The notes beneath the pieces are model-generated. The model was not told where the DNA came from and ran no database searches. It worked only from the letters and a program-made list of their open reading frames with translations. The position numbers and the translations under genes are program-made. From NCBI RefSeq assembly GCF_006716115.1, contig NZ_VFOO01000001.1, forward strand, positions 2,914,001 to 2,978,000: a stretch of 64,000 bases of DNA, in the 5' to 3' direction. The stretch's first letter is position 1. Every line of letters starts with the position of its first letter. The stretch is from Subtercola boreus (GTDB taxonomy: Bacteria > Actinomycetota > Actinomycetes > Actinomycetales > Microbacteriaceae). This document shows, piece by piece, positions 41,139-49,287 of the stretch.

Positions 41139-42574
41139 GGCGCGGCGGCGGGGCGCGCGCCGGGGGTACTCGCTCCGGGGGTACTCGCTCCGGGAGCGGC
41201 GATTCCCTGCGAGGCGCCGCGATCCGGCTCACCCTGCAGTTCATCGCTCTGATGACCGTCGTGCTCGTGATCGTCGCGGGCGTCGTGTTCGCGATCGTGA
41301 GCGTCGACGTGAACGAATCGAACCAGCGCTCCGTCGTCGTCGCCTCCCAGCTGGACTCTGTGCAGGAGACCCCGAGCGGAACGTACATCACCGTGGTCGA
41401 ACACGGTCGACAGATCTCCTCGGACGGACTGCCCGACGGCCTGGTCGACACGGATGCCCTCGCCTCCGCCGCGGCGCTGGCCGACACGGGCGACGGCCGG
41501 GGCGGCGGGGGCAGCAGCGGGGGCGGCACCGGGGGCGGTTCGAGCGCCCTGCAGAGCCAGCGCACCGTCGACGGGCAGACCTACCTGATCAACACCTCCC
41601 GCCACGGGGACCGGATCGTGCAGGTGGCGGTCAACCTCTCCGAGGGCAGCGAGGAACTGACCCGGCTCGCTGTCGCCCTGGTGATCGCCGGGCTGGTCGC
41701 CCTCGTGGTCGCGGCCGCCCTCTCGTACCTCATGGCCCGGCGCGCCATCCGGCCGCTCGCAGATGCCCTCGAGCTGCAGCGCCAGTTCGTCGCCGATGCC
41801 AGCCACGAGCTCCGCACACCCCTCACGATCCTCAGCACGCGGGCGCAACTCCTGCAGCGCCGTGGCCGCTCCGATCTGCCGGCGGATGTCGGGGCCGCCG
41901 TCGACGGGATGGTGCGCGACTCGCGGGCCCTCACCGGCATCCTCGACGACCTGCTGATCGCCGCGGACACCCGGAGCGAGGTGCCTCTCGCGCCCATCGA
42001 TGTGACGCGGACCGCGGACGCCGCCATCGCGACCCTGCAGGACGACGCGGACCGGCTCGGGATCACGCTGTCGCGCTCGGGGACGGGAGCGGACTCCGGG
42101 GCCGGGGCCGCGTCGGGGCCGGGGGCCGGGACGGACTCCGGGCCGGCGCCGGGGTCTGGATCAGCCGGGTCGGGGTCAGGGCCGGCGGCGGCGGGGCCGG
42201 GGGCGCCGGTCACGGTGAACGGATCCGAGGCCGCGCTGCTCCGCCTCCACATCGCCCTGCTCACCAACGCGCTCGACCACGCCCGGGAGGCGGTGCGCGT
42301 CGACATCGCCGTCGAGGGCGGCTCGGTGGTCATCCGCGTCATCGACGACGGCCCGGGATTCGATCCCGCCATCGCCGACCGCGCGTTCGCCCGCTTCGCC
42401 AGCACCCGCCCGGCGACCCCTGCCGGCAACGGGGCCACCCACTACGGTCTCGGCCTGGCGCTGGTGGCCGAGATCGCCCGGCGACACCACGGATCGGTGC
42501 GCATCGAGCAGCCGACAGGGGCCGGGGTGGGCGCGATCGTCGCCGTGCGCATCCCGCTCAGCACCGCGGCCTGA
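41135..42574 (+). CDS. Sensor histidine kinase
   Basis: A 479-aa protein. Two transmembrane helices (about 33-56 and 178-200) flank a poorly conserved extracytoplasmic domain with a Gly/Ser-rich insert. The HisKA motif FVADASHELRTPLTIL puts the phospho-acceptor at His224. HATPase motifs are NALDHA (N box), DDGPGFDP (G1) and GLGLALVAEIARRHHG (G2). Between the N-terminal ATPase lobe and the N box lies a long Gly/Ala/Ser/Pro low-complexity insert that is unusual for the family. GTG start overlaps the regulator stop. Confidence 0.94.
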   Translation: MRRGGGARAGGTRSGGTRSGSGDSLRGAAIRLTLQFIALMTVVLVIVAGVVFAIVSVDVNESNQRSVVVASQLDSVQETPSGTYITVVEHGRQISSDGLPDGLVDTDALASAAALADTGDGRGGGGSSGGGTGGGSSALQSQRTVDGQTYLINTSRHGDRIVQVAVNLSEGSEELTRLAVALVIAGLVALVVAAALSYLMARRAIRPLADALELQRQFVADASHELRTPLTILSTRAQLLQRRGRSDLPADVGAAVDGMVRDSRALTGILDDLLIAADTRSEVPLAPIDVTRTADAAIATLQDDADRLGITLSRSGTGADSGAGAASGPGAGTDSGPAPGSGSAGSGSGPAAAGPGAPVTVNGSEAALLRLHIALLTNALDHAREAVRVDIAVEGGSVVIRVIDDGPGFDPAIADRAFARFASTRPATPAGNGATHYGLGLALVAEIARRHHGSVRIEQPTGAGVGAIVAVRIPLSTAA

Positions 42575-42583
42575 GGCCGGGAG

Positions 42584-43396
42584 TCAGGCCGGTTCGGCCG
42601 GTTCGGCTTGTTCGCCGGGTTCGCTCGCCGTGATGGGTTCGCCCGGCGCGACGGATGGCCCCGACTGCGGCGCCGACCGTTCCGCGGCATCCGTGCCGCC
42701 CGCGGCATCCGCCCCGCTCGCGGGATCCGGCCGGCCCGCGGCATCCGCCCGCCCCGCGGCATCCGCCCGTTCCGCGTCGGCGAACAGCTCGTCGACGTTG
42801 GCGTCGGGGTCGCGCACCAGCGCAGCGCTGACGACCGCGTGGACGCGCACGCGGCTCCGAGCATCCCCGCCCCGGGCATCCAGCGCGGGGAGCGCGGCCT
42901 CGCCGAGCACCCCGAACGCACGGCTGAGGCTCCGTTGCGTCTCGCGCGACCCGCGCCCGAGCTGCGCGCACAGCTCTTCTGCGAGATCGGCCTCCTCGCC
43001 GGGCGGCACCAGCCCCGCCGCCGTGCGCCACGCGCTCCGTGCCAGGCCGTCGTCGGAATCTCGCAGCAGCTCGACCGTGATCGCCGACCAGCCCCGCGGA
43101 TCGCCGATCTTCGAGAGCGTGTGGAGCGCCTGGCTGCGCGCCTGCGACTCGTCAGCACCGACCTCGTAGACCAGCCGCGGCACCGTCCGTGACGTCGGGT
43201 GCCGGAGGAGCGCCCAGGTGAGCATGTCCCGCACGAAGAAGTCGGGCTCGACCGCGCACCGCCGCACCAGCACCTCGACGTACGACTCATCCGGACGGGT
43301 GCCCGCGGCGAGCGCGCTCGCCAGACGGTTCGACGACGACTCGTCCTCCAGAGCGATCCGGAGCCGGTCGGCGGCGGTGGACTCTGTCGACGTCAT
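42584..43396 (-). CDS. HEAT-repeat protein
   Basis: A 270-aa helical-repeat protein. Repeats such as FFVRDMLTWALLRHP, ARSQALHTLSKIGDP and SRETQRSLSRAFGVLGEAALPAL mark HEAT/Armadillo-like units over residues 40-200. The C-terminal 60 residues are an Asp/Ala/Gly-rich tail with ADAAGRADAAG repeats. No enzyme motif. It may be a scaffold or DNA-glycosylase-like HEAT protein; function unknown. Its leader overlaps the terminator of tRNA-Ser. Confidence 0.8.
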   Translation of the reverse strand: MTSTESTAADRLRIALEDESSSNRLASALAAGTRPDESYVEVLVRRCAVEPDFFVRDMLTWALLRHPTSRTVPRLVYEVGADESQARSQALHTLSKIGDPRGWSAITVELLRDSDDGLARSAWRTAAGLVPPGEEADLAEELCAQLGRGSRETQRSLSRAFGVLGEAALPALDARGGDARSRVRVHAVVSAALVRDPDANVDELFADAERADAAGRADAAGRPDPASGADAAGGTDAAERSAPQSGPSVAPGEPITASEPGEQAEPAEPA

Positions 43397-43419
43397 GTTC
43401 TCCTCGCTCCGGAAACCAC

Positions 43420-43446
43420 AAAAGCCCCTCCCGAGGAAGAGGCTTT
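43420..43446 (-). terminator. Terminator hairpin after tRNA-Ser(GCT)
   Basis: On the minus strand AAAGCCTCTTCCTCGGGAGGGGCTTTT forms a stem of AAAGCC-CT with AG-GGCTTT. It lies 11 bp past the tRNA and about 24 bp before the HEAT gene start on the same strand. Confidence 0.65.
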
Positions 43447-43456
43447 CATGAAAGTG

Positions 43457-43546
43457 CGGAGCCGGTGGGATTTGAACCCACGGTGGGCTTGACGCCCACT
43501 CCACCTTAGCAGGGTGGTGCACTAGGCCGAACTATGCGACAGCTCC
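43457..43546 (-). tRNA. tRNA-Ser (anticodon GCT)
   Basis: A 90-nt class II tRNA. Acceptor GGAGCTG/..GGCTCC, anticodon stem CCACC/GGTGG with loop CTGCTAA (GCT), long variable arm GTGGGCG..., and T loop TTCAAAT. Discriminator G. Confidence 0.96.
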
Positions 43547-43642
43547 AAAAGTGTTGCGTCAGCAAGCATAGCCGACAGCGCAAGTCGTCGTCGACGAGGG
43601 CGGGCGGAGTGCGCCCGGAACCCGCCGCACTAGGCTCGCGAC

Positions 43643-43990
43643 ATGCAGATCTTCCACATCGCCCGGGCCGCCGACTGGCTGGCCGCGCAGTCCAGCGGCG
43701 CTTACACCGTCTCGTCGAGCACGACCACGCTCGCCGAGGAGGGCTTCATCCACGCCTCCACCGCCGCCCAGGTGGGTGCGACCGCGGGCCGGTTCTACCG
43801 CGACATCCGCGAACCGCTCGTCGTGCTGGTGATGGATGACCGGCAGATCGTCGCCGCCGGAACCGCCGTCGAGCACGAGGAGGCCGGCAACGGCGAGCGC
43901 TTCCCGCACATCTTCGGCCCCATCGACCCGGCCTGGGTCCTGGATGCCCGCCCCGCCCACTTCGACGACACCGGCCAGTTCGTGTACTGA
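43643..43990 (+). CDS. DUF952 family protein
   Basis: A 115-aa protein matching the whole DUF952 domain: IFHIARAADW at the start, GFIHASTAAQV, LVVLVMDDRQI and ERFPHIFGPIDPAWVLDARP. The fold is thought to be related to ADP-ribosyl-type enzymes, but no activity is established for this family. No obvious operon partner. Confidence 0.9.
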   Translation: MQIFHIARAADWLAAQSSGAYTVSSSTTTLAEEGFIHASTAAQVGATAGRFYRDIREPLVVLVMDDRQIVAAGTAVEHEEAGNGERFPHIFGPIDPAWVLDARPAHFDDTGQFVY

Positions 43991-44016
43991 GCCGCGCCGG
44001 CCCTGCGACAGCCCGG

Positions 44017-44412
44017 CTACTGCATCCCGCCCAGTGCGGGCGGCGCGAAGATCGCCCAGAGCAGCGCCAGGAACGTGAGCACGAAGATCGTCGGCGTGAC
44101 GAACTTCACCACGTTCGCGAAACCTGCCTGGGCCACGATCCGGCGACTCACGGCACTCGGAGCACCCAGCGACGACAGGTCTGCGGCGATGGCCTGCGCC
44201 TCGGCCGCCGCCGAGAACTGCACGACCGCGCCGAGGATGCCGGTCGACAGCAGAATGAGGGCCGCAGCCAGGCGGATGGGTGTCGGCTGGTGCCCGAGCC
44301 CGGCCATCACGAGGGCGACGCTCGACGTCAGCAGCACGATCGGTCCGAGCTGCGACAGGATGATCTGCAGCCGTGCTGACGCCCACATCGCGTGGAGCTC
44401 GTGTTCGGTCAT
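44017..44412 (-). CDS. Membrane protein of unknown function
   Basis: A 131-aa protein with four hydrophobic segments (about 20-38, 46-66, 95-105 and 108-123), with a cytosolic helix rich in Ala between the second and third. No motif was recognised. It is convergent with the DUF952 gene (26-bp gap) and divergent from the LysR-like HTH gene. Confidence 0.65.
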   Translation of the reverse strand: MTEHELHAMWASARLQIILSQLGPIVLLTSSVALVMAGLGHQPTPIRLAAALILLSTGILGAVVQFSAAAEAQAIAADLSSLGAPSAVSRRIVAQAGFANVVKFVTPTIFVLTFLALLWAIFAPPALGGMQ

Positions 44413-44551
44413 CCGTTCGCCGCCTCTCAGGTCGCACCGGATGCCGGTGCCTCACGACTGACCCTACGTCACGCCGCGGGCCGCGTCGCGCAGGTTGCGG
44501 GGGGCTTGCCTCGGCCGTGCGGCCGGGAAAGGCTGGCGTAGTCTGGGGCGG

Positions 44552-44899
44552 GTGAACAGCGAACTGATGCGCCACTTCGTCGAAGCTGCCGAGCAGCTGA
44601 ACTTCGCGCACGCCGCCCGTTCGCAGGGCGTCTCGCGGGCGACGCTCGTCGCCTCGATCAAAGAGCTCGAAGCCGAGCTCGGTCACCCGGTGTTCGACTA
44701 CTCCGCACCGACGACGACGCTCACGCCCGCCGGCGAGGCACTGCTCGCGACGACGCTCGTGCAGTGGGCGAAGTCGGCTGCAGCGGCCGCCGCCGATGTG
44801 CCGCCGCCGGGCGGCAAGGCGAAGGCGTCGAAGGGCAAGGGCCGCGCCCCCGCGGTCAAAGGCGCGTCGCGCTCGGGCAAGCGCCGCCAGTCACGCTGA
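44552..44899 (+). CDS. HTH-only LysR-like protein with basic tail
   Basis: A 115-aa protein starting at GTG. Residues 1-60 form a LysR-type winged HTH (LMRHFVEAAEQLNFAHAARSQGVSRATLVASIKELEAELG, in parts; then FDYSAPTTTLTPAGEALL). The protein then stops being LysR-like: there is no effector domain, but a Lys/Gly/Arg-rich tail (GGKAKASKGKGRAP ... SRSGKRRQSR) that should bind nucleic acid non-specifically. LysR proteins are normally about 300 aa. It could be a truncated regulator or a nucleoid-type protein. Confidence 0.75.
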   Translation: MNSELMRHFVEAAEQLNFAHAARSQGVSRATLVASIKELEAELGHPVFDYSAPTTTLTPAGEALLATTLVQWAKSAAAAAADVPPPGGKAKASKGKGRAPAVKGASRSGKRRQSR

Positions 44900-44945
44900 T
44901 CCGGCGTCTCCCCCGCGCTGATCAGCGCCGCGGCGACCCGGCGGC

Positions 44946-46370
44946 TCAGACCCCGGTTGCGAGCCCGCCCGCGGGCACCGGAAGCACCGTCGCGATCTCG
45001 GTGGTCGTGCGGAGCCCCACCTGCCGCAGCTCGAGCTGGCTCACCACGAGGGCCGCGAGGTCCTGCAGGTTCGCGATTTCGGCGTCCGATGCCGTGCCGG
45101 GCAGGAAGTGCATGACGCAGAGCGTGCCGATGACGGTGCCGTCCCCGCGCTTCAGCGGCACCCCCACGTAGAACCGCATGCCGAGCGGTCCGGTCACCAG
45201 AACGTGGTCGCGCGTGCGCGGGTCGGAGCGGGCATCCTCGACCACCACCGGCTCGGCCGACGGCACCGAGCTCATCGTGAGGTCGAGTTCGCGGGCCACG
45301 CGTTCGACGTCGGGTTCGTAGTGCGCCTTGAACCACACGCGGTCGTGGTCGGCGATGCTCACGAGCGAGATCGGCGCGGAGAAGAGCCGGGCGGCCATTC
45401 CCGTGACACGGTCGAGCGCCTCGTCGGGCAGGGTGTCGAGCACGTCGGGCCGGGTGATCTCACCGGGCACGCGCGGCTCACCGGCCTCCGGGAAGAGCGG
45501 TTCGAGTTCCTCGTCGCGGTGCCGTCCGCTCTCCGCGATCACCAGCATCTTCAGCAGGGCCACCAGTTCGTGGCGGATGGGCCGGGCATCCGGATCCCGC
45601 GCTGTCATCGCGGTGAGAAGCTGCTGCCAGTGCTCGGGCAGGCCCTCGGGGATGCGGGGATCGCGCGAGAGCCTGGCCATCGCCGATTCGACGACGCTGC
45701 CGGCGAATTCGAGGTGCTGGGTGAAGCACTCCAGCAGCACGAGTCCGAGCGAGTACACGTCTGTCGCGGGGCCGACGGGGCGGCCCGAGGCCTGCTCGGG
45801 GCTGAGGTAGCCGGCGGTTCCCGTCGTGGCCCCCTCCTTGGTCATCCGTTCCATGTCGTCGGCGAGCGCGACTCCGAAGTCGGTGAGTTTCGCGCGGGCG
45901 CGGGTCGATCCGTCGCCGTAGTCGACGAGCAGGATGTTCGAGGGCTTGATGTCGCGATGCACCACGTTGTGCGCGTGGATGTAGTCGAGCGCCTCGGCCA
46001 TGTCGTACCCGAGCTCGGCGATGTGGCGCGCCGACAGCGGGGCGGAGCGGATGCGCTGGTGCAGGTCGCTGCCGTTCACCAGCGCCATCACGATGTACCG
46101 GTGCGAGCGCCCGTAGTCGTCGGTGTCGAGCCCGGCATCGTGCAGCTGCACGAGCGCGTGGTGGTCGAGCCCTGCCAGAACGGCGAGCTCCCCTTCCTGG
46201 CGGCCGGCCTCGATCGCACAGTTGTGGAACAGTTTGACCGCGACATCCCGACCGAGCACCTCATCGCGCGCCCGGAAGACCGTCGCCATGCCGCCCTGGC
46301 CGATCGCCTCATCGAGCCGGTACCGACCACCCAGCACTTTGTCGACAGGGAGGTCACGCGCGCCAGTCAC
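44946..46370 (-). CDS. Soluble Ser/Thr kinase fused to a GAF domain
   Basis: A 474-aa protein from a GTG start (TGARDLPVDKVLGGRYRL). Kinase motifs are complete: IGQGGMATVF, VAVKLF, HRDIKPSN, TDFGVAL, SPEQASG. A GAF domain follows (ALDRVTGMAARLFSAPISLVS ... GMRFYVGVPLKRGDGTVIGTL, in parts). No transmembrane segment. It is a close paralogue of the protein at 35.5 kb across its whole length, including the linker after the kinase. The GAF domain may bind a small ligand or flavin-like molecule and control the kinase. Confidence 0.9.
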   Translation of the reverse strand: MTGARDLPVDKVLGGRYRLDEAIGQGGMATVFRARDEVLGRDVAVKLFHNCAIEAGRQEGELAVLAGLDHHALVQLHDAGLDTDDYGRSHRYIVMALVNGSDLHQRIRSAPLSARHIAELGYDMAEALDYIHAHNVVHRDIKPSNILLVDYGDGSTRARAKLTDFGVALADDMERMTKEGATTGTAGYLSPEQASGRPVGPATDVYSLGLVLLECFTQHLEFAGSVVESAMARLSRDPRIPEGLPEHWQQLLTAMTARDPDARPIRHELVALLKMLVIAESGRHRDEELEPLFPEAGEPRVPGEITRPDVLDTLPDEALDRVTGMAARLFSAPISLVSIADHDRVWFKAHYEPDVERVARELDLTMSSVPSAEPVVVEDARSDPRTRDHVLVTGPLGMRFYVGVPLKRGDGTVIGTLCVMHFLPGTASDAEIANLQDLAALVVSQLELRQVGLRTTTEIATVLPVPAGGLATGV

Positions 46371-46452
46371 TGGATGCTGCTTTCCGGGATGTTGGTGCAC
46401 GGATGACCGGCAGACGACAGGCGTGACAGAACGCCTACTCGCACATCGTAAC

Positions 46453-47040
46453 TCAGGCCAGAATCGCCCGGACGACCCTTGCCACCTCCGGGAAGCTCGT
46501 GTAACCGTCCTCCTGGCAGAAGTGCCCGGCGCCGGGAACCACCGTGACCTCTGCGTCGAGTGCTGCCGCAAGGTCGTGGCTGAGGGCCGGGGCGACGATC
46601 TCGTCATCGTCCGACACGATCATCCGGCGGCTGCGGGTGCACCGGATGATCGGGGCGTAGTCGACCGTGGCGACCGTGAAGCCGTCGATCCCCGGGAGGT
46701 TCGCGAGGCGGCGGTCGAAGCCGGAGACGAGCACGAGGCCGCCGAGCCGTGCGGGGCCGGGAGCGGGGCCCAGCAGCGCTGCGAGGGCCTTCAGGGCCGT
46801 GATGCTGCCGAGGCTGTGGCCGATCACGACGAGACCGTCGTCGGGCGTGCCGATCGCGTCGCGGGCCGACGCCAGCCAGGCATGGAGCTGCGGCTCGGCC
46901 GAGTCGGGCAGGGCCGGCGTGAAGACCGTGATTCCCTCGGGCGCGAGTTCAGCCGCCAACCAGTCGAACCAGTGTTTGCCGGGGTGGGCGTTGTAGCCGT
47001 GCAGCACGACGACGCGGCGGGTGGGCGTGGCTTCGGACAT
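46453..47040 (-). CDS. RBBP9/YdeN-type alpha/beta hydrolase
   Basis: A 195-aa protein, the normal length. HGYNAHPGKHWFDWL near the N-terminus, nucleophile motif GHSLGS, an Asp in SDDDEIV and the C-terminal His in PGAGHF complete the serine-hydrolase triad. The substrate is unknown. The start at MSEATPTRR precedes the first strand directly. Confidence 0.9.
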   Translation of the reverse strand: MSEATPTRRVVVLHGYNAHPGKHWFDWLAAELAPEGITVFTPALPDSAEPQLHAWLASARDAIGTPDDGLVVIGHSLGSITALKALAALLGPAPGPARLGGLVLVSGFDRRLANLPGIDGFTVATVDYAPIIRCTRSRRMIVSDDDEIVAPALSHDLAAALDAEVTVVPGAGHFCQEDGYTSFPEVARVVRAILA

Positions 47041-47093
47041 GCGCTCCACTCTAGGTGCGGCAGGCACGCCGGGGGCTGGCCGGCGCGGCAGGT

Positions 47094-47170
47094 ACTGGCG
47101 GTGGCGGATGCGCGCCCGTAAGTCGCATCCGCGCCTGCGCGCGCAGTAGCGGAAGCGACTTAACGTGGCG
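47094..47170. repeat. REP-like palindrome, copy 4 with altered but complementary arms
   Basis: GGCGGATGCGCGCCC leads into arm TAAGTCGC (47119-47126), loop ATCCGCGCCTGCGCGCGC..., and arm GCGACTTA (47155-47162). The arms differ from copies 1-3 (TTTGTCGC/GCGACAAA) at two positions, matched by changes on the other side. It lies between two genes. Confidence 0.75.
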
Positions 47171-47243
47171 GTGGCGGGGCAGTCGCGGCGGCGGTGGCGG
47201 GGGCAGTCGGCGGGGGCGTCGGCGGGAGTGCGGAGGCGGCCGT

Positions 47244-48425
47244 TCAGCCGGCCCGGAAGCCGCGGAACGGGCGGAAGAAGTCCCGCAGCTCCTGGGCGTA
47301 GAGCTCCGGCTGCTCGAACGGCGCGAAGTGCCCGCCGCGCGCCGGCTCCGTGATGCGTACCGCGTTCGCGGTGCGCTCGATCCACTCCCGCGGTGGGCGC
47401 ACGATGTCGCCGTGGAAGATCGAGAACCCCGACGGAACCTCGACCCGCCGCAGCAGCTGCTCCTTCGGCAGGGCCGCGTTGGCGCTGTACATGCGCATCG
47501 ACGAACCGATTGTGCCGGTCAGCCAGTAGAGCGTGACGTTCGTCAGGATCTCGTCCATCGTGTACGCCCCGACCCCGCCGTCACTCCAGGCGTGCAGTTT
47601 CTCGACGATCCAGGCGGCGAGGCCGACCGGCGAATCGTTCAGTGCGGCCGCGGCCGTCTGGGGTTTCGTCCGGTGCATCGCGCCGTAGGCTCCCTCGGCC
47701 TGGTTCCAGGCGGCGGATGCTTCGAACCAGCGCTGCTCGGCCGGGGAGAGCTCCGACGGGGCTCCGCCGAAGACCGGCAGCCCGGCATCCATCCGGTGCA
47801 CCGCCACGACGCGGTCGGGGAAGTCGAGGGCGAGGTACCGCGAGACGTGGCTGCCGATGTCACCCCCGGCCGTGACGAACCGGTCGTGGCCGAGCCGCCC
47901 GAGGAGCTCGGCCCAGAGGGCGGCCACCGCGCGGGAGTCGAGCGGGCCGCCAACGGGCGCATCCGAGTACCCGAACCCCGGCATGTCGGGAACGATCACG
48001 TCGAATGCGTCCTCGGGGTCGGCGCCGTGCGCGCCCGGGTCGGCCAGCAGGCCGACCACCTTCGAGTAGCGCCAGAACGAGTCGGGCCAGCCGTGGTTCA
48101 GCAGGAGCGGAAGCGCCGGCCGACCCGACGGTGTGGCGGCCCCGCGCGCGTGCACGAAATGGATGCCCAGCCCGCCCACCTCGGTGCGGAACCGTGGAAG
48201 GCGGGCGAGCTTCGCCTCAGCGGCGGGCCAGTCGAAGCCGTCGATCCAGTGCGCGACGAGGTCGCGGAGGAACCCCTGGTCGGCGCCGGGCGACCAGCCC
48301 ACCCCTCCCGGCACCTCGGGCACATCGGGCCACCGGGTCGCGACCAGCCGGGCCCGCAGGTCGGCGAGCGCTTCAGCCGACGCGCACTCGTCGAACGGAT
48401 GGATGCTCGCTGGTGCGTTTGCCAT
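47244..48425 (-). CDS. Epoxide hydrolase family protein
   Basis: A 393-aa protein. An N-terminal EHN domain (LVATRWPDVPEVPGGVGW, FDWPAAEAKLARLPRFRTEV) precedes an alpha/beta hydrolase with the oxyanion motif HGWPDSFW (111-113), nucleophile Asp189 in GGDIGSH and the catalytic His in GGHFAPFEQPE. It opens epoxides to diols. Length and motifs match microsomal-type bacterial epoxide hydrolases. Confidence 0.93.
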   Translation of the reverse strand: MANAPASIHPFDECASAEALADLRARLVATRWPDVPEVPGGVGWSPGADQGFLRDLVAHWIDGFDWPAAEAKLARLPRFRTEVGGLGIHFVHARGAATPSGRPALPLLLNHGWPDSFWRYSKVVGLLADPGAHGADPEDAFDVIVPDMPGFGYSDAPVGGPLDSRAVAALWAELLGRLGHDRFVTAGGDIGSHVSRYLALDFPDRVVAVHRMDAGLPVFGGAPSELSPAEQRWFEASAAWNQAEGAYGAMHRTKPQTAAAALNDSPVGLAAWIVEKLHAWSDGGVGAYTMDEILTNVTLYWLTGTIGSSMRMYSANAALPKEQLLRRVEVPSGFSIFHGDIVRPPREWIERTANAVRITEPARGGHFAPFEQPELYAQELRDFFRPFRGFRAG

Positions 48426-48478
48426 GCGACCCACGCTACGCCCCGCCCCACCCGGGCGGTGCCGCACGGCGAGGGCGC

Positions 48479-49201
48479 TCAGGCGAGGCGGTCGAGCCAG
48501 TCGCCGAGCAGTGCCCGCTCCGCGTCGGTGAACGCTGTGAGATCCGGGAGCGCTGCGCGGAGCGTGAGTGCAGCCACCCCGGCTGCAGCGGCCGGCGCCG
48601 GGGTGATGGCGTCTCCGGAGTCGCTCGCCGGAGTCAGGATGCTCGAACAGACCGACTCCCACGCCAGATCGGCCAGCGACTCGTCGCGCGCCGCCTCGGG
48701 CTGGTCGATGAGCGTGAACACGACGCCGGTCCCGGCAGCTCGGATGAGATCGACCGCGCGCTGGTCGGCCACACGCAACCGGCCGGCCCGCGCGACCCGC
48801 CGCACCCGTTCCCGAAGAACATCGCCGCCCGCGTCGGCGATCCGCTGACCGTCCGGTGTCAGGAGCGCCGTGTTCATCAGCCGGAACAACGCGGGGTTGG
48901 CGAGGCCGAAACCGATGTGCAGGTACCAGCCGGAGCGGAGGTTCTCGACGGGGTCGTCGTCTGCGTCGAGGGGTCGCTTCTCGGCCATGTAGTGCGCGAA
49001 TCCGTGCTCGGCGACGGCCGCGAGCAGTCGTTCCTTGTCGCCGAAGATCCGGTAGATCATGGGTGCCTGCACGCCGGCCGCGTGGGCGACGGACCGGGTC
49101 GTGACGCCCTCGGGCCCCTTCGTGGCGAGCAGATCTGCCGCTACCTCGACCAACCGAGTGCGCAGGAGGTCGCGCGGGGCGAGCACGTCGGTCGCAGTCA
49201 T
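48479..49201 (-). CDS. TetR family regulator
   Basis: A 240-aa protein. The N-terminal HTH is clear: LVEVAADLLATKGPEGVTTRSVA, HAAGVQAPMIYRIFGDKERL. The C-terminal domain is TetR_C-like and ligand-binding. The start at MTATDVLAP fits a short leader. It is divergent from an NmrA-like gene with a perfect palindrome between them, so it most likely represses that gene and itself. Confidence 0.93.
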   Translation of the reverse strand: MTATDVLAPRDLLRTRLVEVAADLLATKGPEGVTTRSVAHAAGVQAPMIYRIFGDKERLLAAVAEHGFAHYMAEKRPLDADDDPVENLRSGWYLHIGFGLANPALFRLMNTALLTPDGQRIADAGGDVLRERVRRVARAGRLRVADQRAVDLIRAAGTGVVFTLIDQPEAARDESLADLAWESVCSSILTPASDSGDAITPAPAAAAGVAALTLRAALPDLTAFTDAERALLGDWLDRLA

Positions 49202-49222
49202 GGTCCGACGATAGCGCATCCT

Positions 49223-49250
49223 TGCTAACACTGTGATTCCAGTGTTAGCA
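49223..49250. promoter_or_regulatory. TetR operator, perfect palindrome
   Basis: TGCTAACACT-GTGATTCC-AGTGTTAGCA: 10-bp arms with an 8-bp spacer, between divergent tetR and NmrA-like starts, 21 bp from the former. Confidence 0.85.
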
Positions 49251-49287
49251 TCTGAATCGAACCATCGATAACACCTAGAGAAGAACA

